A DNA stretch of 39,625 nucleotides from an uncultured Anaerolineae bacterium (GCA_903910795.1 CAIWAX010000157.1:1-39625), one strand, 5' to 3'; positions 17,046 through 26,065 are shown, numbered from the stretch's first letter. The notes: generated by a model from the letters alone, not told the origin. A program made the numbers and translations.

Positions 17046-18439
17046 CAGGGCTTGATCGTTTTAATGACAAATCCTGTTTTTTTGAGAACTTTCTCCACAT
17101 TAGGGCGAGATTCTTTCGGAAAGGCAATGTATTGTTCGCTTAGGATCACGATATTATTTTTTAGTTCGCGCTCAAGTTGAACGCGCAGGCTTAAATCACG
17201 AACGCAGGCGACCAGCAGGTTGTCGTGCTGAAGGGTTTTCCCCCAGCGAGCGTTGACCGTTTCGAGAGCTTTGCCAAAGCTTGGAATATTTTCTGCCAGC
17301 CAGCGCGAGAGTGGCGCCCGACGTTGGGCAGGGCTGGCCTGTCCAAGCTTGACCAGGCTCGGCGAGGCCAACAGGACGTTATTTTCGATGGCGAGACGCG
17401 CAAGGCTGTTGAGCTGGGTGAGATCGTGGAAGGGGATCAGGCGCAAATCCACTATCAGGGAACCTGGTTTGGATGTGGTGTCTGCCCATTTCGTACGATT
17501 TGCTAAGTAAATTGTGCCGGGATATTTATTGGACGAGGCAGGGTCGGGGGTACTGGGCTCAATGGGTAAATGCACTGGAGCGAGGCGATAATGGGGAACG
17601 GAATCAATATCCAGCCGCGATAGCAAGCCCAAATCCCAGCCTTTTTTTAGTAATTTTTCGGCGGGCGGAATCATACCCCCAAAACAGTATATTTTCAGGG
17701 CAGGCTCGAGAGTTTTCGGGTTTGTCCAGTCTGTGCTGGATAATAACTTGAGCACAGCTTCGGTGGGTGAGATCGAGGCGGGTACGGTAGGTTTGGGGGC
17801 GCCCAAGGCATTTCGCCAGGCTTCGGTCTGCCAGATGGCGATGGTGGCAAGCGAGAATGGGAAATCTTTGATATAAAGGCTGCCGTGTTTTATGCGGATC
17901 GGCATCTGGTCATGGGAGATGGCCGGGCTGCCGCCAACCAGTTCGAGCAGTTTGCGGCGGACAGAGGTCTCATTTTCCAGGCCGGCTTTTTCATCCCGGA
18001 CGGCGGTTAAAAGTGGAAGATAGGGGGCGAATTCTGCAGGCATGGCAAAGCGCCAGCGTTCAAGCTGGACGGTATCGCCACGCATTTTGATTTCAGCCAT
18101 AATAACCAATCCGCGCCGGACGAGATTTCTTTTAACGGTTTCAAAAATAGGCTTATATTTTTGAGAATATGTGCCATGTTGGTTGCTGACAGGATAGAGT
18201 CTCTCGAAAAAGGAGATGTCCACTTCGCCGGTTTCATGCAGCAGGCGCAGAGTAATAGTTTCCTCTGGGGTGAGCGCGGCTATGTTTTCCGCCACGCCAA
18301 TGGATGAGACATAAAAACTGGCATAGGAAGTGCGCGAAACAGTTTCTTTGTCGCTGAATCCACGCGCTTTCCGGATGGCATTTAAATCGGCGTCAGGAAG
18401 TTCAGCGCACATGCTGTGAAGCAATTGAAGAATGGACAT
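17045..18439 (-). CDS. Hypothetical helicase-associated protein, first gene of the XPB operon
   Basis: ATGA overlap with the downstream gene. Start ATG at 18439 (MSILQLLHSMCAELPDADLNAIRKARGF) fits better than the track start at 18475. Confidence 0.6.
   Translation of the reverse strand: MSILQLLHSMCAELPDADLNAIRKARGFSDKETVSRTSYASFYVSSIGVAENIAALTPEETITLRLLHETGEVDISFFERLYPVSNQHGTYSQKYKPIFETVKRNLVRRGLVIMAEIKMRGDTVQLERWRFAMPAEFAPYLPLLTAVRDEKAGLENETSVRRKLLELVGGSPAISHDQMPIRIKHGSLYIKDFPFSLATIAIWQTEAWRNALGAPKPTVPASISPTEAVLKLLSSTDWTNPKTLEPALKIYCFGGMIPPAEKLLKKGWDLGLLSRLDIDSVPHYRLAPVHLPIEPSTPDPASSNKYPGTIYLANRTKWADTTSKPGSLIVDLRLIPFHDLTQLNSLARLAIENNVLLASPSLVKLGQASPAQRRAPLSRWLAENIPSFGKALETVNARWGKTLQHDNLLVACVRDLSLRVQLERELKNNIVILSEQYIAFPKESRPNVEKVLKKTGFVIKTIKP
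17493..17517. repeat. Dispersed palindromic element, family 1, copy 3, inside a CDS
   Basis: GTACGATTTGCTAAGTAAATTGTGC; on the minus strand it encodes GTIYLANRT in frame. Confidence 0.75.
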
Positions 18440-18588
18440 ACCGCGATTGTACGGTATGAATAGCAGGGCTGTCAAATATTAAGTGCCCCGATTGTGAAAA
18501 GCCCTGTGAGTTTGTGAGCGGGAATGGCTCGCGGCGCGGTGTTTGCCTGTGATCTTCTACTAAATGTCTCTAAATTGCGCCAAAGGTC

Positions 18589-18631
18589 TTGACGAAACTA
18601 ACGATTGAATGTATTATTAGAACAATTGTTC
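18589..18631 (+). promoter_or_regulatory. Sigma70-like promoter with operator palindrome for the XRE-Wadjet operon
   Basis: TTGACG (18589-18594), 17-nt spacer, TATTAT (18612-18617), then perfect palindrome GAACAATTGTTC (18620-18631). Confidence 0.7.
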
Positions 18632-18633
18632 AC

Positions 18634-18885
18634 ATGAATACGAAACTCTCTACCACCGGACGTATCACCATCCTTTTGGGAAAACAGCAGGCCGAAACTG
18701 GGCAGCGCATATCGCCGCGCAAACTGGCCGAGCAGGCGGGCGTGCCAAAGGATTTTATCTACAGGCTGGATGCGGGTCAGGCGCGGCATATCGATCTGGA
18801 GTCGCTGGCGAAATTGTGCACGGCGTTGAAATGCCAGCCACAGGATATTTTGGTTTGGGAAGCAAAGTATGCCGAATCCATTTGA
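18634..18885 (+). CDS. XRE-family helix-turn-helix regulator
   Basis: SPRKLAEQAGVPKDFIYRLDAGQARHIDLESLAKLCTALKCQPQDIL; overlaps the jetA start. Confidence 0.85.
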   Translation: MNTKLSTTGRITILLGKQQAETGQRISPRKLAEQAGVPKDFIYRLDAGQARHIDLESLAKLCTALKCQPQDILVWEAKYAESI

Positions 18886-20326
18886 TATTCTGCCGCTTAA
18901 CTTATTCAATCTGTTCAGTACAATGGGTTTTGGCTCCCTGCAGCGGCATTATATGGCGATTTTGCTGCGGATATATACCATGGCAGAGTTCAACCGCTTT
19001 GGACTGACAAGGGAAGTGGTAGTGGATGAAATCGTTCACTACTTGAAGGAGGCTAACGCCGAGGGGGAGATCGCCGCGGAAATGGCGAACGATGCTGTGA
19101 GGGCGGATTTGCCCGCCAGCATGGAAACCGAATCTGTTTCGATCACAGGACAAAAATCCGAGCAGTTGTACACCTCATATCTGATCCGTCGTTTGGCGGA
19201 TACCGGGTGGATTGAACGCGAGCAACATGCCGATTATTCTGAAACCATTATCCTGCCGGATTATGCCTTTACGCTGTTGGAAGCCTTGCGTACCATTCAG
19301 GAACAAAAACCGCGCGAATTTACTGGACAACTTTACGCCGCGCACCAATTGATTACCTCGGCAACCACCAACAAGGATTTTTCACCGGCACTGGCTGTTA
19401 CGCAAACATATGAAAATGTGCGACAGGTGGTGCGCGGGTTGAGCGAACTGAACCAGAACATACGCCGTTATGTGGAACGGGCCACCCGGCAAACCGAAGT
19501 TGCCACGCTTTTGCGCCTGCAATTTGATGATTACACCCAGACGCTGGGGCCTGCTTACCATGCCCTGAAGACATCCGATCATGTCTCGCGCTACCGGCGC
19601 GACATTATCAACCAGATCGAAAGCTGGCAGTTGGATGGCGACTGGCTGACCCATACCGCCGAAGAGCTGGCCGCGCAAAGCCGGCTTTCCCCAGCCCAGG
19701 CTGAGTCTGAAATCAGCCATTATCTGACGTTTATCTCCAATCAACTTGAGGGGTTGGATCCACTGCTGGCGGATATTGACAGCCGTCACGCCCAATACTT
19801 ACGCACATCCCTGCGCCAGGTACGTTACCAGCTTGGCAGCGCCGATGGAAGTTTCAAAGATAAACTGGTTTCGCTGGCCAAAGGTTTATCGGCTTTGCGT
19901 ACCAGTGGGCTGACTGAGCTTCCAGATGATGCACCGGGGCTGCGGCAAATGCCGGTGCGCTCGCCGGATGCACGCAGTTTTTACACTCCGCCCCAACGCC
20001 GCGCACCCTTCACTCCCGATGACATCATCCTGCCAGTCCTGCATCCCGATGACCTGCTGGCCTTGCATGCCGCCACCATGCAGGATGTAACCCAGGCTTT
20101 TTCACCCGAAAAAGTCAACCGCAAAGTGATGGGGTTTTTCAACGGTCAAAAACGCTTGAATATTATCGAAATCCCAACCGAAATTTGTCAGGATTTGCAC
20201 TGGCTGACCACTATTATCGCCTACGCCCACCATCCCGAAGTCAGTTACGGGCTGGAGACGGCAGCAGGTGAGCCGGTGCGAGTGGGCAATTACCGGGTGG
20301 CGCCTTTCGATTTAACGCGTAAATAA
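18869..20326 (+). CDS. jetA: Wadjet system protein JetA (kleisin/MukF-like)
   Basis: 485 aa with N-terminal winged-helix-like and long helical regions; first gene of a canonical JetA-B-C-D order. Confidence 0.83.
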   Translation: MPNPFDILPLNLFNLFSTMGFGSLQRHYMAILLRIYTMAEFNRFGLTREVVVDEIVHYLKEANAEGEIAAEMANDAVRADLPASMETESVSITGQKSEQLYTSYLIRRLADTGWIEREQHADYSETIILPDYAFTLLEALRTIQEQKPREFTGQLYAAHQLITSATTNKDFSPALAVTQTYENVRQVVRGLSELNQNIRRYVERATRQTEVATLLRLQFDDYTQTLGPAYHALKTSDHVSRYRRDIINQIESWQLDGDWLTHTAEELAAQSRLSPAQAESEISHYLTFISNQLEGLDPLLADIDSRHAQYLRTSLRQVRYQLGSADGSFKDKLVSLAKGLSALRTSGLTELPDDAPGLRQMPVRSPDARSFYTPPQRRAPFTPDDIILPVLHPDDLLALHAATMQDVTQAFSPEKVNRKVMGFFNGQKRLNIIEIPTEICQDLHWLTTIIAYAHHPEVSYGLETAAGEPVRVGNYRVAPFDLTRK

Positions 20327-20339
20327 CTCACAACCTGCC

Positions 20340-20364
20340 ATGGATATCCCGGTTTCAGTACGGG
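20340..20364 (+). repeat. Dispersed repeat, family 2, copy A (jetA-jetB gap)
   Basis: ATGGATATCCCGGTTTCAGTACGGG; CCCG...CGGG mini-stem. Confidence 0.7.
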
Positions 20365-20427
20365 TGCGTATCATAGGTAGCCCTATTTGCCGCAACCAAT
20401 CAATCTCAACCTCCCACGGAACCCAGC

Positions 20428-21054
20428 ATGCCTTTCTCGTCTGAAACTCTGCTTACTGACATCCCTGAAAAATCACGCCGCGATGTGCCGCGCATCGTCA
20501 ACCGCTTGCTCGGGCAGACTTTCCTCTACCAGGACGTGGATACCGACAAGGACGATTACTATTTTGTTCACCGGCATCGCCCGGTTTTTGAAGGACTGCT
20601 CGAACTGGCTGGTTTTAGCCTGCTGCATGATGATTATCACCGCATCTTTCAGGCTGTTTCTGATTTCAGTTACTGCCGCGCGCGCTACAAGCTTGATGAA
20701 AGCCTGATGATCGTTGTTTTGCGTAAACTGTACGAGGAGAAAATCGAGCACCTCAGCCTGGCCAACGATCCGGTGGTCACGATTGGCGAGGTACGCGAAG
20801 AATACCGTACCATTACAGGCAAGGAACGCGACCTGGGCGTAATCCAATACGAAGCTCTCTTACGTCGTTTGCGTTCGATCGGGTTGATTGACACCATCGA
20901 CGGCCGCTCGATCGATGTGCGTGACAGTGAATCCCGGCTTCGTCTGCGCGGTTCGGTCAGGCTGATCTTGCCGATCCAATCAGCCGATGAGTTGGAAGCC
21001 TGGCTGAGGAAATACAGGACTGGCGGCGATGAAAGTGAAAGCGAAGAAGAGTAA
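20428..21054 (+). CDS. jetB: Wadjet system protein JetB (MukE-like, DUF4194-type)
   Basis: 208 aa; LLGQTFLYQDVDTDKDDYYFVHRHRPVFEGLLELAGFSLLHDDYHRIFQA; directly precedes an SMC-like ATPase gene. Confidence 0.85.
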   Translation: MPFSSETLLTDIPEKSRRDVPRIVNRLLGQTFLYQDVDTDKDDYYFVHRHRPVFEGLLELAGFSLLHDDYHRIFQAVSDFSYCRARYKLDESLMIVVLRKLYEEKIEHLSLANDPVVTIGEVREEYRTITGKERDLGVIQYEALLRRLRSIGLIDTIDGRSIDVRDSESRLRLRGSVRLILPIQSADELEAWLRKYRTGGDESESEEE

Positions 21055-21117
21055 AAAGTCAAAAATATCTTCTGCCCATCTTTTCCGTGCGCTTTGCCAA
21101 CATCGTCCCGACACCTG

Positions 21118-21139
21118 CACTTGCGTTCCAGTGCAAGTG
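21118..21139 (+). repeat. Small hairpin in the jetB-jetC gap
   Basis: CACTTGC-GTTCCAGT-GCAAGTG; an alternative overlapping stem TGCACT/AGTGCA is possible. Confidence 0.5.
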
Positions 21140-21252
21140 TGCCCTGGCAGAGCCGGGAGCAAACCGCACCGGGATAATCCCATCCTCAGAATTGTTTGAC
21201 GAAACCAACAACAACGCTGCCCGGCAATTACTACGCAACAGGATAAACCTCC

Positions 21253-24200
21253 ATGAAACTTCTAACCCGAATCCGCCTTGTCAACTGGCATTTGTTTGAA
21301 AACACCACTATCAACTGCCAGGGAACCACTTATTTTATCGGCATTAATGGCGCGGGCAAGTCGACCGTGCTTGACGCCGTGCAGTTTGCCCTGGTAGGCG
21401 GGCAGCGGGATGTGCGTTTTAACCAGGCGGCGCTCAGCGGCGGCAAGCGTACGCTGGCAAGTTACGTGCGCGGCGAGCTGGGCACCGAAGGTCAGCGTTA
21501 CCTGCGCGCAGATGCCACGGGTGTGGTGGCGCTCGAATTCAAGAACCCGGATGGCACGTTCTTCACGCACGGAGCGGTCATCGATGCGTATGAGGATGGC
21601 CGCAACCCGGATGTGGCTTATTTTATTGTTCACAACGCAGCGATCAATGATGATTGGTTCTTCAAGTCACCCGGCCAGGTTTTCGATACGCGCAGTTTCA
21701 AGCGACATCTTGAAAACTTCGCTTTGCCTGCCGCAGGCCGCGCCCAGATCTTTTCGCGCCTGGAAGATTACCGGGTGCACCTGCTCAATCGTCTTGGGCA
21801 GCTTAAAGATACCTTTCCCGCCAAAATCGTCAAAGGCCTGGCATTCAGCCCATTGACCGATATTCGTTCCTTTGTGCATACCTACCTGCTCGATGAAAAC
21901 CTGGTGGATGTCAAAACCCTGCAAGCCCAACTTGAAACTTTACGACACTTTGAGAGCCTGGCTGTCAATGTCCGCGAGCGGATCGACTCTCTCAGCCGTA
22001 TTGAAGAGCTCGACAAAGAACGAACTGCTAATCGCCGCCGGCGCATTACCAATGCTTATGTCGCCCAGCGAGCGCAAGCGGATGTTTTTCTGGGCACCTT
22101 GAAAGCGCGCCGCCTGGAACTGGATGAAGTGAAACTGGCTCTCAGCCATGCTGAGCTTGAACGCGATGATCTGGCCCGTAACCTGGTGTTTGCCCAATCC
22201 GCGTTGACCGATGCGGAAGTTGCTCTGCGCACGGATCAGACTGCTGTGCACGAAAAAGACCTGCGCGAGAAAATAGCAGTTTTGAGCCACGAATTGGCTC
22301 TCCTGCAACAACGTAAACTTGAAATTGAGCGTTCGCTGGCGCGCGAACTGGCTGATGTAAAAAAGCTGCGCAATTATTTGCTGGCCGATAAAACCCCCAT
22401 TCCACCTGCCCTGAGTACATTTATCGCTGAAACCGTTGGGCGGATCACGCCCGAGGCAATCCGGGGGGTTCAAGAAGCCATCATGAGTCTCGCCCAAATT
22501 TTCTCCCGTTCAGAAACCCTGCTGATTGAAAAAGCTGCCGCTCTGCGTGAGGAAGCTTCAGGGCTCGAATCTGACATCCGCAAACTGCGGACCGGCGACC
22601 GCGATGCAAGCGTTGAGGTTGAAGCACCCAATACCGCAAAACTGCGGCGCATGATCCGCTCTGAACTTGGCCTGGGCGCCAACGAAGTCACATACCTGTG
22701 CAATGAGCTGATAATCCCAGATCTCACCTGGCAGGATGCGGTGGAAGGCATTCTTGGTATGAACCGCTTTGTCCTGCTGGTGCCGCCCGCGCAGTATGAG
22801 GCAGCCATGCAGCTTTATCGTCAAAATAAATCCGGTTTGCATGGCGCGATTTTGCTTGATAGCGATGCCATCATTCGCCACGGATCGCATAGTACAGCAT
22901 CTGAAAATGTCCTGGCATCCGAGGTTTCCACCAACGGGCCAGCCGCTCAGGCCTTCATTAACTTGATCCTGGGCAACTATACCAAATGCAATAGTATTGA
23001 AGAACTCCGACCCCACCGAACCGCCATCACGCGTGAATGCTTTGTGCGGCGCAACTATACCGACAGCCATCTAAACCCGCAGGTTTACAAGCGCTGGTTT
23101 ATCGGCGAACGCGCCATCCCACGTCAAATAGAACAACACCAGGCGCGGCTGGATGAAATTGCCAGCGAGATGATCCAACTTAATGAGCGTGCCAACGCGC
23201 TGCGCGAAAGATTGGCCCTGACACACGATAAAATCCGCCCGCTGGTGGAGCTCGAAGCGGCGCTGCCAACTTTGAGCCGGGTTGCGCCGCTCGAAGCGGA
23301 ACTCACCACTTTGAGGGATGAACTTTCCCGGCTGGATACCCGCTCGATCGACATACTCAAAGCCGAAGTGGAGCAGTGCCAATCGGTATTGCGAAAAGCG
23401 CAGGTTGAAGTTTCGTCCATCGAACGGAAACTTGGCAGTCTTGAAGGGGATGTCAAACATCTTGAAATGGAAGTTGTTCCCGGCCTGGAAAAATCTGCTG
23501 ATGATGCGCTGCAGAGCGCCGAGAATTTGCTTGTTCTGGAAAATGTTGACGAAAAGGGAGCGCAGGATTTGCGCTCCGATATTCAAAAAGAATACGAACG
23601 CCGCCGCGAACGCCAGCCGCTGGAAGTGATCCTCCAAAATGCAATCCACTACGAAAGCGATTACCAGACTGCTGAACAACGTTCGCGCGACCGCCTGAGG
23701 GAGGCCAAGCAGGAGTATTCGCTGCACTACGACTTCGGATACGATGAAACAGAATACGCAACACGCTATACGACCGAAAAAGAAAAGCTGGTGAATTCTG
23801 AGTTACCGGGCTATGAGACCCAAATCGCGCGCCAGCGCGGCCTGGCCGAGCAGGAACTGGTAGAAAATTTCATCCACCGCCTGCGCGAACAAATTGAGGA
23901 TGCCCGTCAGCAGTTGGCACATTTGAACAGTACCCTGGCTGGTCTGCGCTTTGGTGGTGAACGCTTTGAGTTTATCAACCAACCCGCTCCGCAGGTCAAA
24001 CAGGTTTATGACATGATCATGGACAGCCAGCAGGTCATGGGTATGGCGCTTTTTGATTCGGATTTTCGCCAGAAGCACCAGCAAGGTTGGGACCTGTTGT
24101 TTGAACGCCTGACCAGGAACGATGAGGAGAACATCGAACTGCGCGAACTGCAGGATTACCGCCGGTATTTACAATACGACATCCGCATTCATTATCCCAA

Positions 24201-24570
24201 CGGCGACCGGGCGCTGCTCAGCCAAATTAACGCCAAAAAGTCGGGCGGCGAAACCACCACGCCGTTTTACGTAGCCATGGCTGCTTCCTTTGCGCAGGCA
24301 TACAGGTTGAACCAGCCGCGCCCCTCAGATACCATCCGCCTGGCCCTTTTTGATGAAGCTTTTGGCAAAATGGATACAGCCCGCACTGCCAGCGCCCTGC
24401 AGTTTATGCGCCAGGCCGGGTTGCAGGTGCTGCTGGCTACCCCGCCTGATAAATCCGGGTCGCTGCTGCCGTATGTAGACAGCGTCTGCACCGTGGTTCG
24501 AAAGAATAACCACTCATTCGTGATTGAAATTGATAAAAGCGAGATGATCGCGGAGTTGGAAAAAGAGTAG
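21253..24570 (+). CDS. jetC: Wadjet system protein JetC (SMC/MukB-like ATPase)
   Basis: N-terminal Walker A FIGINGAGKSTVLDAVQFAL, long coiled coils, C-terminal signature KSGGETTTPFYVAMAASFAQ and Walker B LALFDEAFGKMD. Confidence 0.93.
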   Translation: MKLLTRIRLVNWHLFENTTINCQGTTYFIGINGAGKSTVLDAVQFALVGGQRDVRFNQAALSGGKRTLASYVRGELGTEGQRYLRADATGVVALEFKNPDGTFFTHGAVIDAYEDGRNPDVAYFIVHNAAINDDWFFKSPGQVFDTRSFKRHLENFALPAAGRAQIFSRLEDYRVHLLNRLGQLKDTFPAKIVKGLAFSPLTDIRSFVHTYLLDENLVDVKTLQAQLETLRHFESLAVNVRERIDSLSRIEELDKERTANRRRRITNAYVAQRAQADVFLGTLKARRLELDEVKLALSHAELERDDLARNLVFAQSALTDAEVALRTDQTAVHEKDLREKIAVLSHELALLQQRKLEIERSLARELADVKKLRNYLLADKTPIPPALSTFIAETVGRITPEAIRGVQEAIMSLAQIFSRSETLLIEKAAALREEASGLESDIRKLRTGDRDASVEVEAPNTAKLRRMIRSELGLGANEVTYLCNELIIPDLTWQDAVEGILGMNRFVLLVPPAQYEAAMQLYRQNKSGLHGAILLDSDAIIRHGSHSTASENVLASEVSTNGPAAQAFINLILGNYTKCNSIEELRPHRTAITRECFVRRNYTDSHLNPQVYKRWFIGERAIPRQIEQHQARLDEIASEMIQLNERANALRERLALTHDKIRPLVELEAALPTLSRVAPLEAELTTLRDELSRLDTRSIDILKAEVEQCQSVLRKAQVEVSSIERKLGSLEGDVKHLEMEVVPGLEKSADDALQSAENLLVLENVDEKGAQDLRSDIQKEYERRRERQPLEVILQNAIHYESDYQTAEQRSRDRLREAKQEYSLHYDFGYDETEYATRYTTEKEKLVNSELPGYETQIARQRGLAEQELVENFIHRLREQIEDARQQLAHLNSTLAGLRFGGERFEFINQPAPQVKQVYDMIMDSQQVMGMALFDSDFRQKHQQGWDLLFERLTRNDEENIELRELQDYRRYLQYDIRIHYPNGDRALLSQINAKKSGGETTTPFYVAMAASFAQAYRLNQPRPSDTIRLALFDEAFGKMDTARTASALQFMRQAGLQVLLATPPDKSGSLLPYVDSVCTVVRKNNHSFVIEIDKSEMIAELEKE

Positions 24571-24581
24571 GCTGTGGATAT

Positions 24582-24621
24582 ATGGATATCCCGGTTTATA
24601 TACCCTGAGGGCCAGTACGGG
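24582..24621 (+). repeat. Dispersed repeat, family 2, copy B (jetC-jetD gap)
   Basis: ATGGATATCCCGGTTT-[ATATACCCTGAGGGC]-CAGTACGGG; same core with a 15-nt internal insertion. Confidence 0.65.
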
Positions 24622-24632
24622 AGTAAGAGCTG

Positions 24633-25874
24633 ATGCAAATTTCTTTTAGCCCTTCGCCAGATGTTGCTTTTGTACTGAATACGCTGCTGGATACTTATGA
24701 ACGCCGCGCAACTCACAACGCTCTACGAAGCGGGGAGTATGCAGCGCGCGCCATTAAAGTTGATATTTCGGATGTGCCCATCCCGGCTTATTTCTCGCAG
24801 ACCGATCCCGGCCCGCGCATTTTAGCCAACGAACAATTCACAGCGCTTGAAAAGGCCGGTATGATCCATCTTGCTTGGCTGCCCGGCGAAACCGGTCATA
24901 TTCTACAGACCATTAAACTGGATGCGGAACAGGCCACCCGCCTTTATCCAGTGCTGAACCGCACGGCGTTGACCGCCCAGCGGGTGCGTCTCGAAGCCTT
25001 GCTTTTGGCTGATAAATTCCGCTTTGTCGATGACTGGCGGGCCAGGGCAATCCGGCAGATCCTGGCGAATCTGCGCGCCGGAAAATCTCCAATGCCCTTC
25101 AGTCTGACAGATAGCGAACTGGACAGCGACCTTCTGACAGTTTTGGAAGCCATCCCGGCGCTGCAGGCTGAAACGCCTTTCCGCGTTTTCAGTGTGCGTA
25201 TCTTCAATGACAGCAAGCGGCTGGAAGTGATCAAGGGCCAGCTTGTCAGCCTGGCGCGGATTGGGAATCCGGAATGGAAACGACTGCCAGCCGAGGAAGT
25301 TTTGCGGGAACTAAACCTGGTGCCCAACCCGAATTATCTACACCTCTCCGGGAACTGGCAACTTGGGCTGGAAAGCGGGGAAATTCTTTCGGTAGGCGGT
25401 TTCTTTCCTGCATTGGGGTTTCCCGCCGCTCAAACTGTTAACCTGCGGAGCGTGGCGGCTCACGCGAAGGCCATCCTGTCTATTGAAAATCTGACCACTT
25501 TCCACGAATTTATCCGTGCCCAGGATGGCAGTTATGCTGTCATCTGCACTTATGGAAATCCTGCGCCCGCAGTGCGGCGTTTGTTGCGCCTGGTTCCTGA
25601 TGAAACCCCGATCCTGCATTGGTCGGATCTGGATTACGGCGGTTTCAACATTCTCAGCCAGTTGCGGCGACTGGTCAGCGAGCGCATCCAACCCTACCGC
25701 ATGGATATCGCCACGTTGGATGGCAACTACGAGCGTTCCCGGCCGCTGACGCCCGCGGATAAGAGCAACCTCAAGAAACTGCTATTCCGGCCAGAACTGC
25801 GCGATATGCGCCCGGTGATTGAGCATTTACTCAAACGTGGGGTGAAATTGGAGCAGGAAGGCGTGGAAGTTTAG
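24633..25874 (+). CDS. jetD: Wadjet system protein JetD (DUF3322/DUF2220, TOPRIM nuclease subunit)
   Basis: TIKLDAEQATRLYPVLNR, VICTYGNPAPAVRRLLRLVPDETPILHWSDLDYGGFNILSQLRR (TOPRIM-like acidic motif); position after jetC. Confidence 0.88.
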   Translation: MQISFSPSPDVAFVLNTLLDTYERRATHNALRSGEYAARAIKVDISDVPIPAYFSQTDPGPRILANEQFTALEKAGMIHLAWLPGETGHILQTIKLDAEQATRLYPVLNRTALTAQRVRLEALLLADKFRFVDDWRARAIRQILANLRAGKSPMPFSLTDSELDSDLLTVLEAIPALQAETPFRVFSVRIFNDSKRLEVIKGQLVSLARIGNPEWKRLPAEEVLRELNLVPNPNYLHLSGNWQLGLESGEILSVGGFFPALGFPAAQTVNLRSVAAHAKAILSIENLTTFHEFIRAQDGSYAVICTYGNPAPAVRRLLRLVPDETPILHWSDLDYGGFNILSQLRRLVSERIQPYRMDIATLDGNYERSRPLTPADKSNLKKLLFRPELRDMRPVIEHLLKRGVKLEQEGVEV

Positions 25875-26006
25875 AACAGTCCCGGCCGAGTCGGCAGCTT
25901 GGGGTCGGGCTGTCCGCCAGTCCGGGTTGAAGTACAGCAGATACCTTCGCCATGTCGATCTTCATCCGTAAGTGCACCAGCGATATTCGCCTGGTTTTAG
26001 TTCCCT

Positions 26007-26065
26007 AAAAGTGCTATGAAAAACCCACCGCACCCCCTATCTATGGGGGCACTTTTCGGTTTTTT
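26007..26065 (+). terminator. Terminator-like nested hairpin after the Wadjet operon
   Basis: Outer AAAAGTGC (26007-26014)/GCACTTTT (26049-26056), inner CCCCC-TATCTAT-GGGGG, followed by TTTTTT. Confidence 0.6.
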
